64,000 nt of DNA from Larus michahellis (lineage: Eukaryota > Chordata > Aves > Charadriiformes > Laridae), in the NCBI RefSeq assembly GCF_964199755.1, contig NC_133903.1, forward strand, positions 55,372,739-55,436,738, given 5' to 3'. The position numbers and the translations under genes were made by a program. The notes beneath the pieces were generated by a model. It saw only the letters and a program-made list of their open reading frames with translations, did not search any database and had not been told where the DNA came from. Positions within the stretch are counted from its first letter, which is position 1. Every line of letters begins with the position of its first letter. This document shows, piece after piece, positions 23,916-34,293 of this stretch.

Positions 23916-23943
23916 GTCCCCGCAGTTTCTGTGTGTGAGTTCT
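23888..23943 (+). terminator. AK4: Polyadenylation signal and downstream GU-rich element
   Basis: AATAAA at 23888-23893 is followed by a T-rich stretch and then TTTCTGTGTGTGAGTTCT at about 23926-23943, a good GU-rich downstream element. Cleavage would fall around 23905-23920. A Pumilio-type TGTAAATA (23884-23891) overlaps the hexamer. Confidence 0.65.
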
Positions 23944-25800
23944 ACCCAATCGCCGCTGAAAGCTGGGCTCTGCGTGAGCCCTTGCCCTGTGCCAGGGCCG
24001 TGGGACGAGCCTGCAGGTGGCGGGTCATTTTTGACCAGGGTTTTATTTGTAGGAGCCGATGAGGAGGAGGAGGGGGAGGAGGGAAGGAGAGGAGTCAGAG
24101 CATCCCCACTTAAACACAGCAGAAAATCCCTCAGTAAGGCAGGGGGGTCCTCCACGTTTTGGATTGGGGCACGATACTGCTGTTGAGGTCCCGTCTTACA
24201 ACTCCTTTATTGGATATAATCCAAAATATCAGTTAAAAAGCCAGTTCTGACAGTGCGGATGAAGCCGGTTACTCCTGCCCTCCCATCCTTGTTGCATGCG
24301 AAGTGGTTTTTATTTTCCTATTTAACTTCCCCCCATAAAAGTAATGGAGAGCAGTGGGCACAGCAAGGCTCTGGCTATTGCCTGTGCCCTGTGTCATCCA
24401 TCACATGCATTTTGGTAGAGGGAATTAAAAGCCGTAAGCTGATGGGTGGAGAAGATTCAATCATTTTTTGCTTTTTTACTTTAATTCCCAAATAGCAGCT
24501 TTGGGGCCCTCGGTCCTCTATTTGGCATAAGCAAAGACTCTGAAATGATTAGGGAGGAATTAAAAAAAAAAGGGTGATAAGCAGGGAAAGCGCTGCCGGG
24601 AGGTGAGAAAGCAGAGGCAGGGCTGCCCGTTGGCCTCAGCATTGCGGGCGAAGGAGCCGAACCCGTCGGGAGGGGGGTGGGAGATGCCGGGGTTCAGGGT
24701 CCCGGCGATCCGGAGGCAGAGAAGAGATGTGTTGCCTCCGTGCAACTTCATCCAAGAGTGCAAGGGCAGATAAATATCGGGAGGAAAAAGAGCTACGTAA
24801 GCCAGAAAATGAACTCAGTTCAAAAACAAAAGTTTGGAGGTCAAAAAGCAGAGGAATATGTGAGCAGTGCCAAAATCAAGCTGAGACCAAAGCCTTGGCT
24901 TTCCCGAGGCGCCATCAGGGGACCTGGGGTGGCCCAAGGGTTGGTGTCCCCATCCCTACAGCTGCAGCCCGCGCCGGGGTGCTGCCAGGGACACACACCC
25001 AAACCCGGGGACACAGACGAAGCACCCCAGCACCCGCAAAGTGGCATGTCCCTGCGGGGCTGCTCAATATTTCTTTGAATTTCAGAACAACGCTGAGAGC
25101 ATTGGAATTCCCACCTTTCTCTTATACTTGCATATGCTGTGCAAGATCGATCCCTTCCCGTAAGGTTTGCAGTATATTATTATTTCTGCACTCCACGCTG
25201 CCTATTTACAGCCCCGCTGTTTTAAGTTGTCCTTTGGCGTATCTGCCCCCGGGGACCTGTGCCTTGAACTCCTCTGTGGTTTCCCCATCAGCCATTACAC
25301 CCCTCCGCTTCCCCCAGGCGCTGTGCCGAGAGATTAAAGTTGCTGGGATGCTCCGATACGGTGGGGATGGGGGATACCCAAGGAAGAAAACGGGAATTAC
25401 TGACGACTGCTTGGAATAAATGGCACTGACAGCTCGTAACCCCATCGCATCTGCAGTTATGCTGTCATAAAGGTTTTGGGGCAATTAATAGCGTGTTTGT
25501 AGCATCAGCTAGCTCTAGCCTTCCTGGGTACCCAGGGAAAGTGCCTGGACCGGCACGCCGCCCTGTTCCCGGCTCTGCAAATCTTTGACATGCCACATCC
25601 GAAGGATTTAACCTCCTCCAAAAAGAAAAAAAAAATCAGGGGAAAAAAAAATAAATCAGGGGAAAAAAAAAAAAAAAAAAGCAGCTTGCTTAGGTTTGCG
25701 CTTGCTGGATCAGCCCTGCAGGCTCCCGATCCCACTCCATGCCACATTTTGGAAGATGTGATATGTCTGCCTCCATCCTCATCCTTCCCTCCGTGTCGGT
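23944..25800. other. Intergenic region between AK4 and DNAJC6 (part 1)
   Basis: Unique sequence without exon features that I recognise. A GGA/GAG-rich patch lies near 24057-24096. An A-rich tandem repeat sits at 25618-25680. Confidence 0.75.
25618..25680. repeat. A-rich tandem repeat with ATCAGGGGAAAAAA units
   Basis: A-runs punctuated by AATCAGGGG twice at an 18- to 20-bp spacing, ending in about 18 A. It reads as Lys/Gly-rich on the plus strand and Phe/Pro-rich on the minus strand, which explains the short open frames here. Confidence 0.85.
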
Positions 25801-26110
25801 GATCCCAAATATAACCCGGCAGCGCAGTTCCCAGGCAGCGGCGTCCCAGCCCGCGGCCGCCGCCGCCCCGTGACCCGGCACCGGCCGCCGAATGAGGCGG
25901 GGGAAGGCGGCGTGCGGGAGCGCAGCCGGGCCCCCCGCCGCCCTGCCGCAGGAGCCGGGAGCGGAGGATGCGCGGGTGTGAGAAGCGAGGTAAGGACGGG
26001 CTGCGCGGCGGCGGGAGGGCGAGAGCGGCGTCCCGCCGAACGCGGGAGGTTGTTGTTACGGCCGGTTTGTGCTGAGTAACCATCGGGAAGGCGCGGCGGG
26101 AGCCGGCAGC
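25790..26110 (+). promoter_or_regulatory. DNAJC6: CpG island, probable alternative DNAJC6 promoter
   Basis: An isolated CpG-dense block (GCGGCCGCCGCCGCC, several GCGGG and CCGCC runs) in otherwise moderate GC sequence, 12 kb upstream of the main DNAJC6 first exon. It contains a strong plus-strand splice donor, GAGGTAAGG, at 25988-25996. An intergenic CpG island with a donor is best read as a transcription start, either an upstream DNAJC6 promoter or an unannotated lncRNA. Confidence 0.6.
25968..25989 (+). CDS. DNAJC6: Candidate alternative first coding exon of DNAJC6 (short isoform)
   Basis: ATG at 25968 begins the codons for MRGCEKR plus one G before the donor GTAAGG at 25990. The open phase (1 base) is exactly what DNAJC6 exon 2 at 52713 needs; joining completes a Gly and continues ASSPDMESS. 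The resulting 8-residue leader, MRGCEKRG, has the same length and charge pattern as the leader of the human short auxilin isoform as I remember it (MKDSENKG). No in-frame stop separates ATG and donor. The 26.7-kb intron that would skip exon 1 is plausible for this gene. Without transcript data this remains a prediction; a non-coding exon is the alternative. Confidence 0.5.
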
Positions 26111-26462
26111 TCGGGAAAAAGCCTCCCCACCCCCCCCCCAAAAATAATAATAATAATTCCTGCTTTAAAGCCTTGTTATGTAATGGGTTTGAGGGAAGGA
26201 ATTGCACGGAAAACCGCTTCTCCGGGCAGCGGCCGCAGGGATTGCTGCTGCCCGACGGCAAGCCGAGGCGCTGGAATTCGTCAGCGTCTGCCCGGGTATA
26301 TCGCGATGAATCGCGATTAATCGCCTCGAGCCGCCGCCTGCTCCGCACGCCTCAGTAGCTCCGCGCAGCACACGAGCGTCTCCTCTGGCACCCCGAAATG
26401 GGTGTTTGTCAGTTTTAGGGCTGCGAAAGCTCTTCGGGCATATCGCCTTCAATGAGGAAAGG

Positions 26463-26489
26463 AAAAAAAAAAAAAAAAAAAAAAAAAAA
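26463..26489. repeat. Poly(A) run, 27 nt
   Basis: Uninterrupted A tract with no recognisable retrocopy upstream and no target-site duplication seen; a simple homopolymer. Confidence 0.9.
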
Positions 26490-26984
26490 GAGTGATTTTC
26501 AGGCTTTAAACAACAATCGCGGCTTATGTCTGAGCGTGGCTGTACTTCCTACACGAAGGGTAACTGGGTGTATATTTGCGTATATAAATGCTGCTATGAA
26601 ATACTGAAATCCAGCCTTTTGCAGCGCACCCACTGGGAAGCTGACCTTCAAGCCCCCCCCCCCCCATTTTCTTATGCCGAGGCAAATACAGAGCCGCATT
26701 CCCTTTAAAAACCAACTTCAGGCCAGAAAAGAGAAGAAAAATAAAAATATATATAGCTAAATGCATCCGTCATTGCATTTGCTTCAGCCCTGCTGGGGCA
26801 GCCCCTGGCAGGTGCCTCGGGGGGGGGGGACAGCAGGGACGGGGCTGCTGCTCCCCACTGTCCCACTGCTTCAGGTAGGTGTGTAGCCCCCTCGGCATCA
26901 CCTTGGGAATATCAGGAAATATTTAATGGTTTGCTGATGCATTTGTGGCTGTCGTTATTACAGTCTTATTTTGGGGACTGACAA

Positions 26985-27028
26985 GGAGAGGAGGAGGAGG
27001 AGGAGGGGGAGGAGGAAGAGGGGGAGGA
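26985..27028. repeat. (GGA)n purine-rich microsatellite
   Basis: Repeated GAGGAGGAGG and GGGGGAGGAGGAAGAGG, interrupted but clearly trinucleotide-based. Confidence 0.9.
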
Positions 27029-30000
27029 ATATTTTGGACAGGCCCCCAGGACTGCAAACTACAGACTTCATTCACCTTCGGCGTTTAGACGGGGGCCTCC
27101 ATCTTCTGATATCCCTCCAACCGTGGATTTCTCTTAGTCATAGCCTTCCCTGAGAAAAATAAATAAATAAATTAAAAAATCAAATCGGCGTATCAAGTAA
27201 TTCAGATGGCACAGGCAGCATGGAGACGAGCTGGGCTGCACTATATTTAGCCAGCCGTGACACAGCCGGCTTGTTTATGGTCCCAGAAACGCTCCCAGCC
27301 GATAGATGCAGGATTTCGGAGCAGCCGCAGCCTTTAAGGAGGAACCGCATTTTTGTCCTTGAGCGCCGGGTTTTTCCTGCGCGCCGCCGGCAGCGTGAGC
27401 GCCAACGTTTAATTGCTGACCCGACTAATCCCCCGCGCGGACGGCTTTGCCCCGCTGCAGATTAATCCCGGGGCCTCCCGCTGCACCCGCCGCCTCGCTC
27501 TCCGCGACCCCTCCAGGCTGGATTTTTGGGCAGGATTTGCTAAAATCCGTCCCGCTTCGCTGCAAAAATATGGTGGCAGCCCCTGGGTCCGTGTGGAAAA
27601 AGGGAATCGCTGGACTGTAGTGGTGGAGAGTTTGGTACCCACATGTGCCGCTTGGGTTTTGGGATTAAAATTGGGCTATCGAGGCTCGGGGGCTCGGTGC
27701 CAACAACACAAGGTTGTATTTTGCCGTACCCCCAGCTCTGCTCGGGTGGCTGAAATTCGCCTTGCGAAGGGAATTAGCATCACCAGCGCGCGGGGGATGT
27801 AGCAGGGGATATAACCCCAGCGTCCGTGATGAACGGACAGACCCAAAGGGGCGGCTGCTCCTCTCCCGGGATGCTCCGGGGACGGGGAGATGTCTGAAAC
27901 CGCTGCGCAGCTGCTCATGGGGGTCCGGTCTTTGCTGGGTGCGTGGTGTCCCGCAGCACCCAGATCTGGAGAAGAAAAACCTCTGGCTGCTGGGAACGCG
28001 GGCTGGAAATCCCAGCTGCGACCGGGCCGGACTGAGATACTGTAATTTCCATCCGCCGTAACAATTAGATTGTAGATGCTTTTTTCAGGGGTGGATAAAG
28101 CAGCTGTGGGAAGCTCTCAACGTTAAAATGCTATAAATATTACTTTTTATTATTTATACTAAATTATAAATAATATTTTATGAACTTTTATACAGTAGCT
28201 TACATTGCAATAGTGTATGAGGCCCTGTTTTGATAGGCACCATAAATGGTGTAGAGGTTTCTTTCTCCTGAATAAGTTCTTGTCTTCAGTAACCAGAAAT
28301 AATAAGGATGGGAAATGGTATCTCTTACATCCCTGAGTCGTGACTGGGAGGCAGAGAGAGGGAGAAACTGGGTGTGCGGAATGAAATCCTGCAGGCAGAC
28401 TGAGGCGAAGGGCCGGGATTTTCTCCAAATCCTCTGAAATGGGTTTTTTTTTGCCGTGCAGGAAACTTATGAAGTTTATTCCCTTCCCCAGACCGTGGGA
28501 GCAAAGAAGAAATTACCCAAACACTTGAATTTCTTTTCCAAGTAATAGGTTTCGTGGAAAACTTCACAGAAGGAGCAATTTGCTTTCCAGTTAGCGAAGG
28601 TTTCTCCGCGGTACGATGTCTGTGCGCGGGTCTCTGCCCCGGCGCGGGGGCGCTTGTGAAGGCACCGTGGGGTAGGATATGGGCAGGCTCTCCGACTCCG
28701 CACACGTTTACTCCCGGCATTAATTTTCCACCCCGTCGGATTTTTTTTTCAAGGTATTTAAGCTGAAACACTTCCACGTAAAACTCCCAGCCCGGGAGCC
28801 ACATGGCATAATTATTTTAAAGCCACGTGGTACGGACTAGCCTCCTGCAATATTACTTTCTGAGTTAACATACACGATGATAAACCCTTTCCTGCCCCAA
28901 ATGGCATTGAAAACCCCAGGTGGGTCAGGGTAGAGCCGTGAATTTCCCCCAGCTCCATCCCCTGCCCCTGGCTCAGGGCTGTTGGCAGCCTCGGGGAGAG
29001 CATCCCCCAGCGTGGAGCAGCTCTCGCTGAGCTCTTACAGCAGCGCAGAGGCATCGCCGGCAGAGGAAGATTGCTTTGAATCCTTTCTGCTGAGTCAAGC
29101 AGGCTTCATCTGGACGTTCATGGAGCTTTTCTATTGCCTGGCACCTCGAAGGCATCCCAGCGACGCATTCCCAGACAAGCGGCCAAGCTGGGGGATCCAC
29201 AAAAGGCTGATTCGGTGTTGCAGGAATACCAAAGTGGGGTCTGTTACCTTGCGTGGTGTAAATGGGTCACCAGGAGAAGGCTGAGGGTTTTCCATTCCCA
29301 GCCCGGCTCCCTGCCTTGCTTAAAGGGGCTGGAATGTCACTGAGGACCAGACTTCTGCTCCCGCACCACTGAATTTACAGCCTGCATCCAAAGTCGTGAT
29401 GATCCGCTGGAAGCTATTCCCACGCCGATGCAACTGGGTGTCTCTCCCCTTGAATTACGTCCAAGCTATTCTTCCAAAGCTGCAGAGCGCCCTGTGGATT
29501 GAAAACAGATCGTGGGAGGGAGTATACGCAGCCCTGGGGCGTCTGCTTGAGTATTACTTTGGAATGATGAGCAGTTACGGCTCTGAACCCGAATGCGGCA
29601 GCCAGGTGTGAGGTAGGTTAGGTGTGATGCAGGACCTGCCAGTAGATACCGTGAGCTGAGCCAGGTGCCACTTTTTAATGTTTTATATAGCAGCCGGAAC
29701 AACAAAGCTCTAATAATATAATTTTTCCTTTTAGCATTGGATAAAAAAAAAAAGCGCTACCAAAATCTGTAAGAAGGTAGAACCACTTCAGTGGGGATGT
29801 GTTGGGTTTCTGGCAAACCTTCCTGTGCCAGCAGACTCACCCGTGTCTTCCTACCCCTTCGTCAGCCAGACCTCAGTTACATGTCCAGCCAAGAGAAACC
29901 ACCACTTTGAAGCTTGGACTGAAGACACTCATCCCCCCCGGCCCGTTCTCCCAAAGGAAACCCCCATCCCACGCGTCCTAAAATGAAGTAGTGATGGGAG

Positions 30001-31483
30001 TGAGACGGGCAACAGCCATTGGCACGGGCTGGCAGTGCCGGCTGTAATTTTCCTTCTGTTTTCAGGGAAAGACTCACTGCATCGAGGGGTCTTTGGTCAG
30101 AGCTACCTGCGAGCAATGACCTGACTATTTTCGTTCTACGATGTGCTGCTGGGTCCGACCCCGGGCGCAGCAGCAGGAGCTGAAGTTGCCCCGTGATGAC
30201 TCACTGGCTTGTGTAATTTTTCTCCTCGTTTTTACCACCGGCCATTTTCCAAGGCAAACAACAACCTGCTGAAAAGAAACGTGAAATTGCACTTTGGGCT
30301 TTTTCTATGTGTTTGAAAAAGCAAAGATCCGGGCATCGTGTTGTTTTAAATGCCCCTGCTAATGCAAGCTGCGGCTATGCCTTGTAAGTGCACGAGCTGA
30401 GTAATTCAGCTTTTTAACTCGTCGCGGGTTGCAATTAGCCAGGTTTAACACAAAGCTGAGATTTTTCCAACTATGGGCCCGCCCACCTCTGTCTTGGTTA
30501 ATGAATGCAGAGCTTCTCTTGTTGCTAACGGAAAGGTTCGTGTGTTTCTGAACTCGTGCCTTTCCTTCTAACGGGGATTACACATGGACACATTTTGCAG
30601 GCTTGCAGACAGGCTTCAGGAGGGCTATGCCCACATTTTTCTTGGTATTTACCACTTACAGAGAACGGGGAATGATGAATGAACACTAGTTAGGCAGCAA
30701 AATACCTGGTTTTTACCTGAATATCTGATTTTGGCCTGAGGAATTGTATGAATGGCTGTACAGCCTCCAATTTTCTAAGTTTACAGGCTGGGGACTTCCT
30801 GAGCTAACAGTGATACACTCCTGTTTAATGGCCCCTTATAGATTTGGTTTTCCCGACCATTTCTCCACCCTCTTTGTGTGGCACGTACATTTTTAGCATC
30901 TACAACAGCCTTTGGCAACAGCTCCACAGCTCGGCGCTGCTGAGGAGCCAGTCAAATCCTTAAATCCCGCGAAACAAAGTCTTGGGCTGGAGTGAGTAAG
31001 TTGCATATCATCCCTGACAGCACTTTAACAAGGCTGAAAGGCAAGAAATAGCAAATATCCAGACACAGGAATACATTTACTGGTGTGCGCCGTCACGGAG
31101 AGGAAAGGATGGGAAAGAAGATGATAACGGAGTCAAACACTAGTCACATCCAAGCGTCCCTGGAAAACAAAATAATACTAAGGAGCTGTGCAGGCTCACT
31201 GGTGTGCCCAAACTGATTTGGGGAGTAAGCAAAGCAGGCGCAGCCTTGCCGAGGTTCCTGATAGCACGCGGTGAAACTGTCCCGCTCAAACTCCCCAGAT
31301 GCTCCCAGGGTAATTATACTCAAGTTTTGGTGCAAGGAGGAACACCTTTGTGGGAGCGGTTGCGGTGCTTTCTCTGCCATCACTCGTCCTGCCAACAAGG
31401 GTTTCCGTCTAGAAATGCTTGCATGAGGACCACGAACACCTCTGAAATGAAATTATGGCTGTTGCTTGACAAATGCTCGGGAA

Positions 31484-31910
31484 TAGAATCATAGAATCAT
31501 AGAATGCTGAGGTTGGGAGGGACCTTTAAGATCATCGAGTCCAATCATTAACCTACCCTGACAAAAACCACTTCTAAACCGTGTCCCTAAGTACCACATC
31601 TACCCTTTTTTTAAACGCCTCCAGGGATGGTGAATCCACCACCTCCCTGGGCAGCCTATTCCAATGTTTAATAACCCTTTCAGTGAAAAAATGTTTCCTA
31701 CTATCCAATCTAAACCTCTGCTGACGTAACTTAAACCCGTTTCCTCTTGTCCTATCACTTGTCACCAGGGAGAAGAGGTCAGCCCCCATCTCTCTGCACC
31801 CTCCTTTCAGGTAGTTGTAGAGGGTAATAAGGTCTCCCCTCAGCCTCCTCTTCTCCAGGCTAAACAATCCCAGCTCCCTCAGCCGTTCCTCATAAGGTTC
31901 ATCCTCCAGT
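31484..31910 (-). mobile_element. CR1 LINE fragment with reverse-transcriptase C terminus, minus orientation
   Basis: The longest mobile-element remnant seen. The plus strand starts with TAGAATCATAGAATCATAG, the reverse complement of the CR1 3'-terminal ATTCTATGAT repeats, then GGTTGGGAGGGACCTTTAAG. On the minus strand a 97-codon frame (31867-31574) covers the C-terminal tail of the CR1 ORF2 polyprotein, with [34 protein letters not shown] and [10 protein letters not shown]. The frame is intact over this stretch, so the copy is fairly young or conserved by chance. The 5' part is missing, so it cannot move on its own. Confidence 0.93.
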
Positions 31911-34084
31911 GTCCATCACTGGAGAACACATTCACCGGAGCTCCGCCTGTCAGCGAGGTGCTGAGTGTCGCAGGAAGGTTTCACCACAGCAAAGGCTCAC
32001 GGCTTCCTCTGAGGAAGAAAAGCGCAGGTTTAATTGAGTCTAACACCTAAAAACAACTCTGAAACTTTCTCAGGACCATGTCTGCTTTTCACTAGAGGTG
32101 AAGAAGACAGGAACGGTCAGTTTGGAAGTTCCTGAATATCAAGGGGGGGTTAACAAAGGATTAGATCATTTGACCCCGCTCTCTTCACCTGGATGCCCAT
32201 AAACCAGCCCTGTTTGCCCGTGGCAACACACCACATCCCACACCGGGGACGTACACGACACTGCCCTGCGTAGCCAGCGCTCACAGGCAGGCGTGAGAGC
32301 TCCTTACTCCCCCAGCAACCCCAGGCACGGCCACGCTATTCCCACGTACAGAGAAAGGAACCGCATGGCCATCCTTGACTCCAGGCCAAATGCTGCTTAT
32401 TTACCCTCAGGACAAGTCCGGGTACTGCTTTCCAATTGTATTTCTGGCTCCGTACCGAGAGCCTGTACCCAATTTGCTATCACGTGCCCGTTCCCGGAGT
32501 AGCGCACAGGAATCGATGCTCCTGGCCAGCCCACGGCACTGCCCAAGTAATGAATGGAGCCTCCAGATGAGAGGGCAAGAAGTGTGATCCTTGCTGTACA
32601 GGTCACAGGTCATTTGTGCTTGACCCACATTTTGGCTGAACACGGAAATGCGAAGAGCATGGAATTGCTTATTCTACAGGAGTAGGAATTGAGACGGGAT
32701 GGCTCCTGGGTTTTATTTTGCCAGCTATCGCCACTGCTACGACAATGAACTGCCAGGAAAGAGCCCTACGCATCCTCCCCGATTGCCTCAACGCATTCAG
32801 AGCCTGCGAGAGGGGAGGCTGGTGCCTATGGATAAAATAGAAGAGTGACGCAAAGGCTCCGGCTAGAGGGATGTTGGGTCTGGCTAACGCTGCGACAGGG
32901 TAGGACTCAACCCAAGTTCAAGGCAGTCCCAGACTGAAGGTCTGGCTATTTTTAGAGAAAATGATTGTTTAAAAGACACTGGTTTTTCTAAGCTGGCCTC
33001 AGAGGTGAGTTGTAAGGTAAATCCCTTGGCTGTACACGTGGAAGTTTATTCATTGCCTCTTGTAAAGGCTGAGACTGATTTGACAGCTGCTGTTTTGCTG
33101 GGAAGGCTGGAGGAGGTATTTTGGTTCCGGTTTTCTTAGGACAAGAAGTAAAGCAAGAAGGGTGATATCGTGTAACCTCCTGATGACCTTAGTAAGCTGT
33201 TGTGATTTCTGAATGGGTGCCTTTAAAAAAAAAACCAACAAAAAACCTATGACCCTCTTCTGAGGTGGAATTGTTTTGGCTCTCACCACAGCTTTGCTTT
33301 TGTTCCTCGCTACACTAAGCCTTCCTCAGGAGGGAAACGCAATACTCCTCTAAGGTGACAAGAACCAGGTGAGTTGAATGGAGAGCAGCGGATGCGATCA
33401 AGACATAACACTTTCTCGAAGCTAATTCAAATGATGCTATGTGGCTTAAGGTTTTTAAGATCTTTGCTTTATGTTTGCACACACCAGGCCAAAAATTAAA
33501 TGGAAAAATTAAGATATTCTTTATCTGTGGCAGTAATGACCCACGATGCAGTGGCATTATTTCTTACAGCCCATCTGCGCTGCTCGCTGATGGTGCCCGG
33601 GGTGGTCCTAGCCCAGACAAGGAGCTTGCTGGCTGTAAACCATTCAGTCAGGTTTGCTTAACCAGGGTTAGGCACCTGGCTCTTATTTAAAGTGCTGGCA
33701 GCTGTGGAGGCCTTGAATGTCACAGGGATGGAGATGCTGGTGTCAGTGCTGCCTGGGGAGGTAGGTGGTGGGACGGACTTTTCTAAGAGCATGGGAATGG
33801 GCGCTTGCCAGAATAAAATTGCAATGGGGTGGGTCCAGGAGGAAAGACCTGGCAGAAAAATGTGGTGATGCGCTTTCTTTCCTGCTGGAGAAGTGCTGTA
33901 GGCACTAGGGTCAGGGCTGACCCCCATGGAGCATGCTCTTCCCTGCCTGGTGGGGCTGAGCTGCTATAGGCAGTGTTGTGGCTCAGTGTGGTGGCTGGGG
34001 AAGGGCTGGGATTTCAGTTTATTCTGTGTTTTTGCAAGGACATGGGGCTTCTGGGGGGGTAAGTGTGATGCTGAGATAGACACA
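31911..34084. other. Intergenic region (part 3)
   Basis: Unique sequence between two CR1 copies. No exon, RNA gene or repeat recognised beyond short homopolymers. Confidence 0.75.
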
Positions 34085-34293
34085 GTTGTCAGTTCAGGAG
34101 GAACTTCTTTCCTGTGAGGGTGGCAGAGCCCTGGCACAGGCTGCCCAGAGAGGTGTGGAGACTCCAACTCTGGAGATATTCCAAACCTGCCTGGACGCGT
34201 TCCTGTGCCACCTGTTCTGGATGACCCTGCTCTGGCAGGGGGTTGGACTAGATGATCTCCAGAGGTCCCTTCCAACCTTATGATTCTATACCA
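34085..34293 (+). repeat. CR1 LINE 3'-end fragment, plus orientation
   Basis: Contains GAACTTCTTTCC, 'gagccctggcacaggctgcc', CAGAGAGGTGTGGAG, GGGGGTTGGACTAGATGATC, TCCCTTCCAACC and a terminal TATGATTCTAT, the classic 3' end of CR1 in sense orientation, about 200 bp. Confidence 0.93.

Larger units (their letters stand above)
26111..31483. other. Intergenic region between AK4 and DNAJC6 (part 2)
   Basis: No coding exon recognised. If the 25968 exon is real this is DNAJC6 intron. It includes a 27-nt A run (26463-26489), a GGA-repeat patch (26985-27028), a moderately CpG-rich block around 27360-28060, and an AT-rich stretch at 28120-28190. Open frames here lack conserved features. Confidence 0.75.

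Noticed and set aside
26463-26489. Poly(A) run as the tail of a processed pseudogene or SINE
   Set aside because: No gene-like or SINE-like body upstream and no target-site duplication seen; the same applies to the run at 60088-60113.
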